Source: Ruminococcaceae bacterium UBA5891
GTDB taxonomy: Bacteria > Bacillota > Clostridia > Oscillospirales > Acutalibacteraceae
Assembly: GCA_002431945.1 (NCBI GenBank)
Contig: DJET01000077.1
Location: 1-23,880 of the forward strand
Direction: 5' to 3'
Length of the DNA stretch: 23,880 bases
Of this stretch, positions 1-7,144 are shown piece after piece (position 1 is the first letter of the stretch; the number at the start of each line of letters is the position of its first letter). The notes under the pieces are model-generated. The model worked only from the letters and a program-made list of their open reading frames with translations, did not search any database and was not told the DNA's origin. Position numbers and translations under genes: made by a program.

Positions 1-34
1 CCGCAAGGTGCGCGGCAATCCGTCTTCCCTTTTT
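1..34. repeat. Partial copy of the dispersed palindromic repeat, cut by the window edge
   Basis: Positions 9-23 carry GCGGCAATCCGT, the reverse complement of the ACGGATTGCCGC core seen at 9019, 9117, 9262, 23647, 23743 and 23840. It is followed by a CTTCCC-T-rich tail like the other copies. Only the outer part of the element lies inside the window. It is in inverted orientation relative to the array at the right end. Confidence 0.7.
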
Positions 35-60
35 TAAAAACTTTTATTCTGTTAAAACCA

Positions 61-104
61 AAAAAGCAAACGCCGTGCAAAAATACACAGGCGTTTGCTT
101 TTTT
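61..104. terminator. Bidirectional rho-independent terminator downstream of the ferredoxin gene
   Basis: A perfect 14-base inverted repeat: AAAAAGCAAACGCC at 61-74 and GGCGTTTGCTTTTT at 90-103, with a 15-base loop. Each arm ends in an A or T run, so it has a U-tract on either strand. It lies 30 bases past the ferredoxin stop on the minus strand and would end that transcript. Confidence 0.88.
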
Positions 105-133
105 AAGCGTTTTATGTAAAACGTTTTTTAATA

Positions 134-304
134 TTATTCCTCGGCGATAGCCTCTACCGGACATCCGGCAGCGCAGGCTCCGCAGCTGCAGCATTTATCA
201 GCGTCGATCTCGTAATGCTCTGCACCCTCTGAAATAGCGTCGCAGGGACATCCGGCAGCGCAAGCTCCGCAGCTTATGCAAGAATCGGAAATTTTGTAAG
301 CCAT
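134..304 (-). CDS. Small 2[4Fe-4S] ferredoxin
   Basis: A 56-residue clostridial-type ferredoxin, a cytoplasmic low-potential electron carrier. Two CxxCxxCxxxCP cluster-binding motifs are complete: C9, C12, C15, C19 with P20, and C38, C41, C44, C48 with P49. The internal two-fold symmetry typical of the family is clear (SCGACAAGCP occurs in the second half, ISCGACAAGCP in the first). Two further cysteines, C21 and C39, sit beside the ligands. The start is taken at the ATG at 304, not the one 15 bases upstream, because GGAGGTG ends 6 bases before it. It has its own promoter and terminator, so it is probably monocistronic, although read-through from the ABC genes upstream is possible. The redox partner cannot be told from the context. 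Confidence 0.95.
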   Translation of the reverse strand: MAYKISDSCISCGACAAGCPCDAISEGAEHYEIDADKCCSCGACAAGCPVEAIAEE

Positions 305-334
305 CAAAAACACCTCCATAGCTTCGTTGCTTTT

Positions 335-362
335 ATTGTATCATATTTTTTAAAAAAAGCAA
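335..362 (-). promoter_or_regulatory. Sigma-A-type promoter of the ferredoxin gene
   Basis: On the minus strand, -35 TTGCTT (357-362) and -10 TACAAT (335-340) are separated by 16 bases in an AT-rich stretch. The -10 box is about 30 bases upstream of the ferredoxin ATG. This is a pattern match only. Confidence 0.6.
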
Positions 363-442
363 GTAAAATATTATTCCAATTATCAGGTTCGGCATACCGC
401 GTTTAAAACTGTTTATTATCGCTGTTTTATCGTACAACTGTC

Positions 443-2233
443 TTATCTGTACTTTTCCGCCTGCAAACGGAACATTTCGGCATATCTACCGTTTTGTTTT
501 ATAAGCTTTTCGTGACTGCCGCTTTCAATAATTTCACCGTTTGCCAGCATATAAATTTTATCGGCAAAGCGGGTTGTGGAAAGCCTGTGGGAAATAATTA
601 TAACCGTTTTATCACCCGATAGCTCGGTTACGGTTTTATTAAGGGTATATTCCGCAATCGGGTCAAGCGCGCCGGACGGTTCATCCAATATTATTATATC
701 GGAATCGGCGTAAAGCACCCGTGCCAGCGCTATTTTTTGCTTTTCACCGCCTGAAGGGTTAAAGCCTCCCTCGTCAAACTCCTTTGTAAGCTGTGTTTCA
801 TAGCCGTTCGGCAGAGTTTCAAACTTATCCCAAAACGCGGATCTTTTAAGCGCCTCGTCAGCCCTTTTTATATCAAGCGGCTTATTATCGGCAGATATGT
901 TGCGCGCAAGGTCGGTTGCTATAAGCTCGTAATCCTGAAACAAAACGCCGAAACAACCCCTGTAATTCGAAATGCGGTAATTTTTTATATTCTTTCCGCC
1001 GTAGCTTATTTCGCCGCCCGTTGTGTCATAAAGCCTTAAAATCAGCTTTATAAGCGTGGATTTACCCGCGCCGTTAAAGCCCACAAGCGCAACCTTTTCG
1101 CCCTTTTTAAACGAGCAGCTTACGCCCTTTAGGGTTGGCTCGCTGTTACCGGGGTATGTAAATTCTACATTGCGAAGAACTATATCGCCGCCTGCGGGTA
1201 AGGCTAAGCGCCCGTTATCCTCCATAGTGTTTTCGGTTTCCGAAAAGCGGCGCAGCTTTGAAATATAAAGGCTGTGGTTTTGAAATTCCGATAAATTTGA
1301 AACGGCGGTTAAAACCTTTCCGTTAAGCGTCTGGGTTGAGTTATAAACGCCGAGCAGTTGACCTAAGCCGAATTTGCCGAGCACCAAAGCCTTAAAAAAC
1401 AGGTAGGAAAGATATACGCCGCCTATTATAAGGTTGGCTGCGGAGTTTGTTGCGACATTCAGCGCGATTATGGGTTTTTGGCGCTTTTTAACTATCACAC
1501 GCATTTCTTCGGTGGAATCGGATAGATCCTTTTCCAATTTCGGGCTTATGTTGCCGGTTTTAAGGTCATTTACATAATCGGCAAGGTAAAAAATTCTGCT
1601 TACATAGTCGCTGCGCCTTTGCACGGGCACAATTTCCTCTTGCATTTTCATTGCGCGCTTATTTATCGCACGCCCGGAAAAATATGTAAACGGAACTAAA
1701 AAAACTAAAATCAAAAGAGAATACGCGTCAACCGAAACGATATATGCACCCGCGATAATGCTAACCGTTATTCGGCTTAAAAGCGTATTAAACGCCCCGA
1801 CCGCTCCGGTTATGTGGTCGGGCGCTTTTTGCATTGCCCAAACAAAGTCGTTGTAAAATTCGGCGTCGTCATACCTTGCAAGCTCTAAAGAAGCCGCCTT
1901 TTCGTAAAGCCGCATACGCATTTTCATTTGTATTTTTTCTCTTTCGCCGGGCGCTATGTAAGCGTCGAAAACAGTGCCGAGCATTAGCTTTATAAACACG
2001 GCTATTGCCACCGGAATTAAAAAATACAGCACATCGGTAAGCGTTTTCTTCTTTTCAACGCAGCTTATAATATACGCCGTTAAAAACGTATGCTCAAAAA
2101 GCGTTACAACATCGCCGAGCACGGTCTGCATAAGCGTAAACACGGTGTAGCCGGGCGCAATTTTAAACTGCCACTTAAGCGCGAAAAGCGTATTTGACAG
2201 GGTGCTGTGCTTTTTTGGAGTTTTCTTATTCAT
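443..2233 (-). CDS. ABC exporter half-transporter, permease fused to ATPase (second subunit)
   Basis: A 596-residue type IV ABC exporter subunit: an N-terminal membrane domain of about six helices (residues ~20-320) followed by a nucleotide-binding domain (~345-590). Walker A GFNGAGKST is near residue 388, the signature reads PSGGE near 494 instead of LSGGQ, Walker B IIILDEP near 516 keeps the catalytic Glu, and the H-loop ISHR is near 548. GGAGG lies 6 bases before the ATG. The start overlaps the end of the preceding ABC gene by 8 bases, which suggests translational coupling. Such adjacent pairs normally form a heterodimer. The substrate (peptide, lipid or drug) cannot be inferred, since no precursor-peptide or immunity gene is seen nearby. 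The next gene downstream is the ferredoxin. Confidence 0.93.
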   Translation of the reverse strand: MNKKTPKKHSTLSNTLFALKWQFKIAPGYTVFTLMQTVLGDVVTLFEHTFLTAYIISCVEKKKTLTDVLYFLIPVAIAVFIKLMLGTVFDAYIAPGEREKIQMKMRMRLYEKAASLELARYDDAEFYNDFVWAMQKAPDHITGAVGAFNTLLSRITVSIIAGAYIVSVDAYSLLILVFLVPFTYFSGRAINKRAMKMQEEIVPVQRRSDYVSRIFYLADYVNDLKTGNISPKLEKDLSDSTEEMRVIVKKRQKPIIALNVATNSAANLIIGGVYLSYLFFKALVLGKFGLGQLLGVYNSTQTLNGKVLTAVSNLSEFQNHSLYISKLRRFSETENTMEDNGRLALPAGGDIVLRNVEFTYPGNSEPTLKGVSCSFKKGEKVALVGFNGAGKSTLIKLILRLYDTTGGEISYGGKNIKNYRISNYRGCFGVLFQDYELIATDLARNISADNKPLDIKRADEALKRSAFWDKFETLPNGYETQLTKEFDEGGFNPSGGEKQKIALARVLYADSDIIILDEPSGALDPIAEYTLNKTVTELSGDKTVIIISHRLSTTRFADKIYMLANGEIIESGSHEKLIKQNGRYAEMFRLQAEKYR

Positions 2234-4046
2234 ACGCCGCCTCCGTCAAATAATTTCGTGCCTGCTTTTTAAACATTTCGGCGTATACCCCGCCGTTTTC
2301 AAGCAGCTTTTTATTAGTGCCCTGCTCTGCCAATCTGCCCTTATCAAAAACAAATATTTTCTCGCATACCGCAGCCGATGAAAGGCGGTGTGATACTATT
2401 ACCGATAAAACGTCTTTATTTTTGCAAAGCCACGCCATAGTCTCAAACATTTTGTATTCGGCAATCGGGTCAAGCGCGCTCGATGGCTCGTCAAGCAGTA
2501 TTACGTCGCTGTTTTTCGCCACCGCGCGGGCAATGGCTATCTTCTGCCTCTGCCCGCCGGAGAGCTCTGCGCCGTTTTCGTCAAATTCTCTTGTAAGCAC
2601 GGTGTCTATACCGTTTTTAAGCTTTAAAATATCCTCGTAAACATCGCTTTTCTTAAGGGCTGCTGTCACGCGCGCACGGTCTTCTTCAGTCTTTACCTCG
2701 TCTAAAAGCACATTCTCCGCCACTGTTGCCGAAAACATAGCAAAATCCTGAAAGGCAATGCCCATATGCTTTCGATACTTATTAACGTCGTATTTTTTAA
2801 TATTAACGCCGTTTAAAAGTATTTCACCCTTTTCGGGGTCGTAAAACCGCATAAGCAGCTTTAAAAAAGTGCTTTTGCCGCTACCGTTTATACCCACAAG
2901 CGCGTTTCTGTCACCCCTGTTTAAAACAAGGCTTATATTTTCGAGTGCGTAATTTTCCGCTCCCTCATACTTAAAATATACGTTTTTAAATTCTATGCTT
3001 TCCACGCGCTTTGGCATTTTAAGTCCGCCCGCGGTCTCGTCTATTTTAGGCTTGTACGCGAAAAACTGCTTTAAATTTTCTATAAACTCTGCGTCGGTAA
3101 ACAGCCCGGAAACAGACCGCTCAAAATTGTTAAGCATCCACGAAACGCTTACTATCGCGTTTAAAAGCACAATTAAATCGGAAACGCCTAATTTTCCGCT
3201 TAAGCCGAGTATTGCGGCGCAAAGCCACATTCCCTCGTAGCCGAGTAAAAACATTAAAATGCTTTTTGCCCCCGAATAAAGCGATTTTTTAAGCGCGTAC
3301 CGCCGCGCCACCTCAACCGTTCTTTTCGCGGCAAGCCCGTACGCCTCTTTAAGCACACCGAAAAAGCCCGTGGTTCTGATTTCGGCGGCATACTTGCGAA
3401 AATACAGCACACGGTTTACATAATCCTTTTGCCGCCGCGCCGGGGTTGAGTCCCTGTCTATCTCAAAGGTTACGTGGCCTAACTTTTTCCCGAAAAACAG
3501 GTTGCCTATAAGCGGCAGGGCTATAAAAATAAGCGCAAGCGGAGTTATTTTTGCCATTGTAACAATAACGGTTGCAGAGGATATAAGCGCGCAAAATGCG
3601 GCTGAGCAGTTATTAAGCACCGATCCGGTACGCGCGACAGCCTCGGACGCCGCTTTGGTGTAAATATTGTAAAACTCCGGCGTTTCATAGCAGGAAATAT
3701 CGGCGGTCTGCGCCTTTTTAAAAAGCTTTAAATTAAGGCGGTAACCTATTTTAATATATTCCCTGTACATATAGCTTTGGTAAAACCAGGCGTTGTATAT
3801 GTTTATAATAACGTCGATAACAGCCGCCGCCCAGATAAAAATGAGAATATCGGTAAATTTTCGCGTGCTCGCCGCACCGAAAAGATACTGTAAGAAAAAC
3901 ACCGAATAAAATACCCAAGAGGCAAAACCCAGCAAATTTGTGAAAAAATTGAGTATAACCGCCGCCGGAGAAATTTGCCAAACAAGCCTTAAAAAATAAA
4001 GATTATTTTTTATTGCCGAAACCTTTTTCTTTCCGTCCTTTTTCAT
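2226..4046 (-). CDS. ABC exporter half-transporter, permease fused to ATPase (first subunit)
   Basis: A 606-residue partner of the following gene with the same layout: membrane domain ~20-330 and ATPase domain ~350-600. Walker A GINGSGKST is near residue 388, a canonical LSGGQ signature is near 496, Walker B VILLDEP with catalytic Glu is near 518, and the H-loop SHR is near 552. A GGGGGGAGA ribosome binding site precedes the ATG, and a promoter candidate lies just upstream (4077-4105). The first of two genes in a leftward operon. The two subunits are clearly paralogous and probably assemble into one inner-membrane exporter. The canonical signature here against PSGGE in the partner means the two composite ATP sites may not be equivalent. 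The transported substrate is unknown. Confidence 0.93.
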   Translation of the reverse strand: MKKDGKKKVSAIKNNLYFLRLVWQISPAAVILNFFTNLLGFASWVFYSVFFLQYLFGAASTRKFTDILIFIWAAAVIDVIINIYNAWFYQSYMYREYIKIGYRLNLKLFKKAQTADISCYETPEFYNIYTKAASEAVARTGSVLNNCSAAFCALISSATVIVTMAKITPLALIFIALPLIGNLFFGKKLGHVTFEIDRDSTPARRQKDYVNRVLYFRKYAAEIRTTGFFGVLKEAYGLAAKRTVEVARRYALKKSLYSGAKSILMFLLGYEGMWLCAAILGLSGKLGVSDLIVLLNAIVSVSWMLNNFERSVSGLFTDAEFIENLKQFFAYKPKIDETAGGLKMPKRVESIEFKNVYFKYEGAENYALENISLVLNRGDRNALVGINGSGKSTFLKLLMRFYDPEKGEILLNGVNIKKYDVNKYRKHMGIAFQDFAMFSATVAENVLLDEVKTEEDRARVTAALKKSDVYEDILKLKNGIDTVLTREFDENGAELSGGQRQKIAIARAVAKNSDVILLDEPSSALDPIAEYKMFETMAWLCKNKDVLSVIVSHRLSSAAVCEKIFVFDKGRLAEQGTNKKLLENGGVYAEMFKKQARNYLTEAAYE

Positions 4047-4076
4047 ATTCTCCCCCCAAAAACTTCCTTTAAAAAG

Positions 4077-4105
4077 ATTTTACCATATAAAGGAATTTGC
4101 CGCAA
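4077..4105 (-). promoter_or_regulatory. Candidate promoter of the ABC exporter operon
   Basis: On the minus strand, -35 TTGCGG (4100-4105) and -10 TAAAAT (4077-4082) are 17 bases apart, with the -10 about 30 bases upstream of the first ABC start codon. The -35 is imperfect. It is divergent from the Dabb-gene promoter in the 186-base intergenic region. Confidence 0.45.
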
Positions 4106-4180
4106 CAGCGAATATTTATCTGTTCTTAAATATTTTTTATATAATTTCTTTTTAAAAATATCGCCGCGCCGTTATCCTGA

Positions 4181-4209
4181 TTGACAGGGTATAATATTTA
4201 GGGTAAAAT
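4181..4209 (+). promoter_or_regulatory. Sigma-A-type promoter of the Dabb-domain gene
   Basis: A consensus -35 TTGACA (4181-4186) and -10 TAAAAT (4204-4209) with a 17-base spacer. AAGGAG (4217-4222) follows, then the ATG at 4233, so the leader would be very short. Confidence 0.75.
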
Positions 4210-4232
4210 ACTTATTAAGGAGTTGATTTTAA

Positions 4233-4535
4233 ATGGTTAAACACATAATTTTATGGAAGCTGCGCGAGGATATAGAAAAAACCGAAATACCCGCCGTTAA
4301 AAGCGCCGCTAAAGCCGCGCTTGAGGGGCTTTTCGGCAAAATAGACGGTCTTTGCGAAATACGCCTTAAAACAGAATGTCTGCCCTCTTCAAATGCGGAT
4401 ATGATGTTAATTACCGTTTTTAAAGACGAAGAAAGCCTTAAGGGCTACCAAAAAAGCCCGCTTCACAATGCCGCCGCCGATAAATACGTCCGCCCGTATA
4501 CCGCGCAGAGACTTTGCTTTGATTTTGAAGAATAA
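4233..4535 (+). CDS. Dabb-domain (stress-responsive alpha/beta barrel) protein
   Basis: A 100-residue protein beginning MVKHIILWKL, the hallmark first strand of the Dabb family (dimeric ferredoxin-like alpha-beta barrel), with the conserved His at residue 4. Family features continue: an amphipathic helix with alternating Ala and Glu/Lys, a strand DMMLITVFKD, and the SPLHNAAADKYVRP segment resembling the family's helix-HxxxxxYVxP end. Family length is usually 95-110 residues, so it appears complete. No signal peptide or membrane segment, so it is cytoplasmic. The family is loosely linked to stress responses and to some polyketide cyclases, but the biochemical role of single-domain bacterial members is generally unknown. 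It has its own promoter and AAGGAG site 10 bases before the ATG, so it is probably a single-gene unit. Confidence 0.85.
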   Translation: MVKHIILWKLREDIEKTEIPAVKSAAKAALEGLFGKIDGLCEIRLKTECLPSSNADMMLITVFKDEESLKGYQKSPLHNAAADKYVRPYTAQRLCFDFEE

Positions 4536-4536
4536 T

Positions 4537-4568
4537 GCGTTTTCTTTAGTTTGAAAACGCCGTCTTTA
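4537..4568 (+). terminator. Weak terminator candidate after the Dabb gene
   Basis: GCGTTTTC (4537-4544) and GAAAACGC (4553-4560) form an 8-base perfect stem with an 8-base loop directly after the stop codon. Only a poor T-rich stretch (CGTCTTTATT) follows, so termination may be partial. Confidence 0.45.
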
Positions 4569-4667
4569 TTGTAGTAAATTACCAAAAAAAAATTATTTTA
4601 TTTAATTTTGACTGTTTTTTTATGTGATTTATACAAATATTCGGCTAATAATAGTTGCAGTTACATC

Positions 4668-4696
4668 TTGAAAAAGCTTGATGAATATTGTATTAT
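4668..4696 (+). promoter_or_regulatory. Promoter of the glycogen breakdown pair
   Basis: -35 TTGAAA (4668-4673) and -10 TATTAT (4691-4696) with a 17-base spacer. A second possible pair lies upstream: TTGACT (4608-4613) and TATACA (4630-4635), spacer 16. The 203-base gap between the Dabb stop and the glgP ATG is strongly AT-rich and shows nothing else I can name. Confidence 0.55.
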
Positions 4697-4738
4697 TGTA
4701 ATGTAAATAATAACCTTGATAAGTTAGGAGATGCTTTT

Positions 4739-7141
4739 ATGACCAAATATACAATAACCGCGCTTTCTTCTATGATAGAGCGTAAGCTGTCGCACAACTT
4801 CGGCGTTACGCCCGAACAGGCTTCAGACGAGCTTTTTTACAAGGCCTGCGTGCTTGTACTGCTTGAAATTATGAACGAGCGCCGCGCCGAATTTAAAAAG
4901 ACCGCAGACGGCGAGGAAGCCAAAACGGTTTATTATTTAAGTATGGAATTTCTTATGGGGCGTTCCCTTAAAAACACCCTTTTCAACCTTGACCTTACCG
5001 AAACTATGCGCAAGGCGCTTGCAAAATTCAAGGTAAAGCTTGATAAGCTTTACGATTTCGAGCCGGACGCAGGGCTCGGCAACGGCGGTCTCGGCCGTCT
5101 TGCCGCCTGCTTTTTAGACGCGCTTTCAACCGGCAGCTACCCCGCTATGGGCTACTGCATACGCTACGAGCTCGGCATATTCCGCCAAAAGCTGGTAGAC
5201 GGCTGGCAGACCGAAATGCCCGATTTTTGGCTTCCCGGCGGCGGCGTATGGCTTGAACAGCGCCCCGCTTCTGCGGTTGACGTTCATTTCGACGGCAAAA
5301 TAAACGAATGGTGGGACGGCAGCTACCATCATATAGAGCATACGGGCTACCATACCGTTCACGCCGTTCCTTACGACCTTATGGTTGCGGGAAAGGACGG
5401 CAAAACCGTTAACGTGTTAAGGCTTTGGAGCGCAGAGTGTCAGGATTTCGATATGTCCGCATTTAATCAGGGCGACTATGTAAGGGCGCTTGAACAGCGC
5501 GCTATGACAGAGACTATCTCTAAGGTGCTCTACCCAGAGGATAACCATATAGAGGGTAAATCGCTGCGCCTGCGCCAGCAGTATTTCTTGGTTTCCGCCT
5601 CTGTTCAGGATATTCTTAACCGCCATTTAAGAAAGTACAACACGCTTGATAATCTGCCCGATAAGGTTGCAATTCACATTAACGATACCCACCCCACCCT
5701 TTCAATACCCGAACTTATGCGCTTTTTGCTTGACGAATGCGGCTACGGCTGGGACAAAGCGTGGGATATTGTAACGCGCACGGTGGCGTACACCAATCAC
5801 ACCGTTATGCCCGAAGCGCTTGAGTGCTGGTCGGTTGAGCTTATTAAGGAGCGTATTCCGCGAATTTACCAGATTATTAAAGAGATAGACCGCCGCTTCA
5901 GGGGCGAGGTGCTTTCGAAAACGGGCGATCCGCTTGTGGTTGAGCGCACCGCAATAATCCAAAGCGGAGTTATTCGTATGGCTAATTTGTGCGTTGCCGC
6001 CTGCCATACCGTAAACGGCGTTTCAAGGCTGCACAGCGAAATACTTGTAAACGAGCTTTTTACCGATTACGCAAAAATGACCCCCGAAAAGTTTACCAAC
6101 GTAACAAACGGTATTGCGCACCGCCGCTGGCTTTGCCAGGCTAACCCCGCGCTTACCGAATACCTTACCGAGCTTATAGGCGGCGGCTTTGTTAAGAACG
6201 CCGAAGAGCTTGAAAAGCTTATGGCCTATAAAGACGATAAGACCGTGCTTACAAGGTTAGAGGAAATAAAGCGCGAAAACAAGGTTCGCTTTGCCGATTA
6301 CGTTAAGGAAAGCACCTCGATTGTGCTTGACCCCGATTCTATATTCGATATGCAGGTAAAGCGCCTGCACGAATATAAGCGCCAGCACCTCAACGCGCTT
6401 AATATAATTTCAGAATATCTGTATTTAAAGAACAACCCGAACGCCGATTTCACACCCAAGACCTATATATTCGGTGCAAAGGCGGCGGCAGGCTATCTGT
6501 TTGCAAAGGAAATTATACAGATGATCTACAAGCTTTCAACCGTTATCGATAACGACCGCACGGTTAACGACAAGCTTAAGATCCTGTTCCTTGAGGATTA
6601 CAGGGTAACCATGGCGGAGCTTATGATACCCTCTGCCGATATAAGCGAGCAGATCTCCCTTGCCTCTACCGAGGCGAGCGGCACGGGCAATATGAAGCTT
6701 ATGATGAACGGCGCGATAACCCTCGGAACGGAGGACGGCGCAAACGTTGAGATACACGAAGCGGTGGGCGACGATAACATTATAATCTTCGGTATGCAGA
6801 CGCCCGAAGTTTTGGCGCTGCAGAAAAACGGCTATTCGCCTATGCAGTATTATAACAACAACGCAGAGCTGCGCGAAGCGCTTGACTTTATAGGCAAGGG
6901 CATTGCAGGTCAGCCGTTTGACAACATTTACACCACCCTTAAAACGCACGACACCTATATGGCTCTTGCGGATTTTGCGGATTACAGAAACGCCCAGCAA
7001 AAGGCAAGCGCGCTTTACCGCGACCGCGATACCTGGAACAAAATGTCGCTTACCAATATTGCAAAATCCGGTATATTCTCTGCCGACCGTTCAATAGAGG
7101 AATACGCAAAGAATATCTGGCATTTGAACAAAGTAAAATAA
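4739..7141 (+). CDS. glgP: Glycogen/maltodextrin phosphorylase (GT35)
   Basis: An 800-residue cytoplasmic phosphorylase that releases glucose 1-phosphate from alpha-1,4-glucan ends with phosphate. The family landmarks are intact: YYLSMEFLMGR near the N-terminus, GLGNGGLGRLAACFLDA near residue 110, VAIHINDTHPT, and the pyridoxal-phosphate site EASGTGNMK with the Schiff-base lysine at K653, followed by NGAITLGTEDGANVEI. Length matches bacterial GlgP (about 790-820). The start is the ATG at 4739 because AGGAG sits 8 bases upstream; an in-frame TTG at 4688 would overlap the -10 region. The GH13 gene follows 3 bases after the stop, so the pair is probably one unit: GlgP shortens outer chains and the GH13 enzyme acts on the remaining oligosaccharides. 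No glycogen synthesis genes (glgA, glgB, glgC) are in the window. Confidence 0.97.
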   Translation: MTKYTITALSSMIERKLSHNFGVTPEQASDELFYKACVLVLLEIMNERRAEFKKTADGEEAKTVYYLSMEFLMGRSLKNTLFNLDLTETMRKALAKFKVKLDKLYDFEPDAGLGNGGLGRLAACFLDALSTGSYPAMGYCIRYELGIFRQKLVDGWQTEMPDFWLPGGGVWLEQRPASAVDVHFDGKINEWWDGSYHHIEHTGYHTVHAVPYDLMVAGKDGKTVNVLRLWSAECQDFDMSAFNQGDYVRALEQRAMTETISKVLYPEDNHIEGKSLRLRQQYFLVSASVQDILNRHLRKYNTLDNLPDKVAIHINDTHPTLSIPELMRFLLDECGYGWDKAWDIVTRTVAYTNHTVMPEALECWSVELIKERIPRIYQIIKEIDRRFRGEVLSKTGDPLVVERTAIIQSGVIRMANLCVAACHTVNGVSRLHSEILVNELFTDYAKMTPEKFTNVTNGIAHRRWLCQANPALTEYLTELIGGGFVKNAEELEKLMAYKDDKTVLTRLEEIKRENKVRFADYVKESTSIVLDPDSIFDMQVKRLHEYKRQHLNALNIISEYLYLKNNPNADFTPKTYIFGAKAAAGYLFAKEIIQMIYKLSTVIDNDRTVNDKLKILFLEDYRVTMAELMIPSADISEQISLASTEASGTGNMKLMMNGAITLGTEDGANVEIHEAVGDDNIIIFGMQTPEVLALQKNGYSPMQYYNNNAELREALDFIGKGIAGQPFDNIYTTLKTHDTYMALADFADYRNAQQKASALYRDRDTWNKMSLTNIAKSGIFSADRSIEEYAKNIWHLNKVK

Positions 7142-7144
7142 ACT

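Noticed and set aside
1056..1268. Open frame on the plus strand inside the ABC gene, and many like it opposite or offset to glgP, dxr, rseP, ispG and polC
   Set aside because: They lie wholly within genes with clear family motifs, have no ribosome binding site, and their translations resemble nothing known. They are by-products of the real frames.
4190..4195. TATAAT as the -10 of the Dabb gene
   Set aside because: It lies only 3 bases after the consensus TTGACA. TAAAAT at 4204-4209 has the correct 17-base spacing.
4688..4738. N-terminal extension of glycogen phosphorylase from a TTG at 4688
   Set aside because: The extra 17 residues (YYCNVNNNLDK...) are unlike family N-termini, overlap the -10 box, and the ATG at 4739 has an AGGAG at good distance.
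6541..6554. 14-base perfect palindrome CGTTATCGATAACG within glgP
   Set aside because: It encodes conserved phosphorylase sequence (VIDND region), has no loop or neighbours, and a palindrome of this size is expected occasionally by chance.
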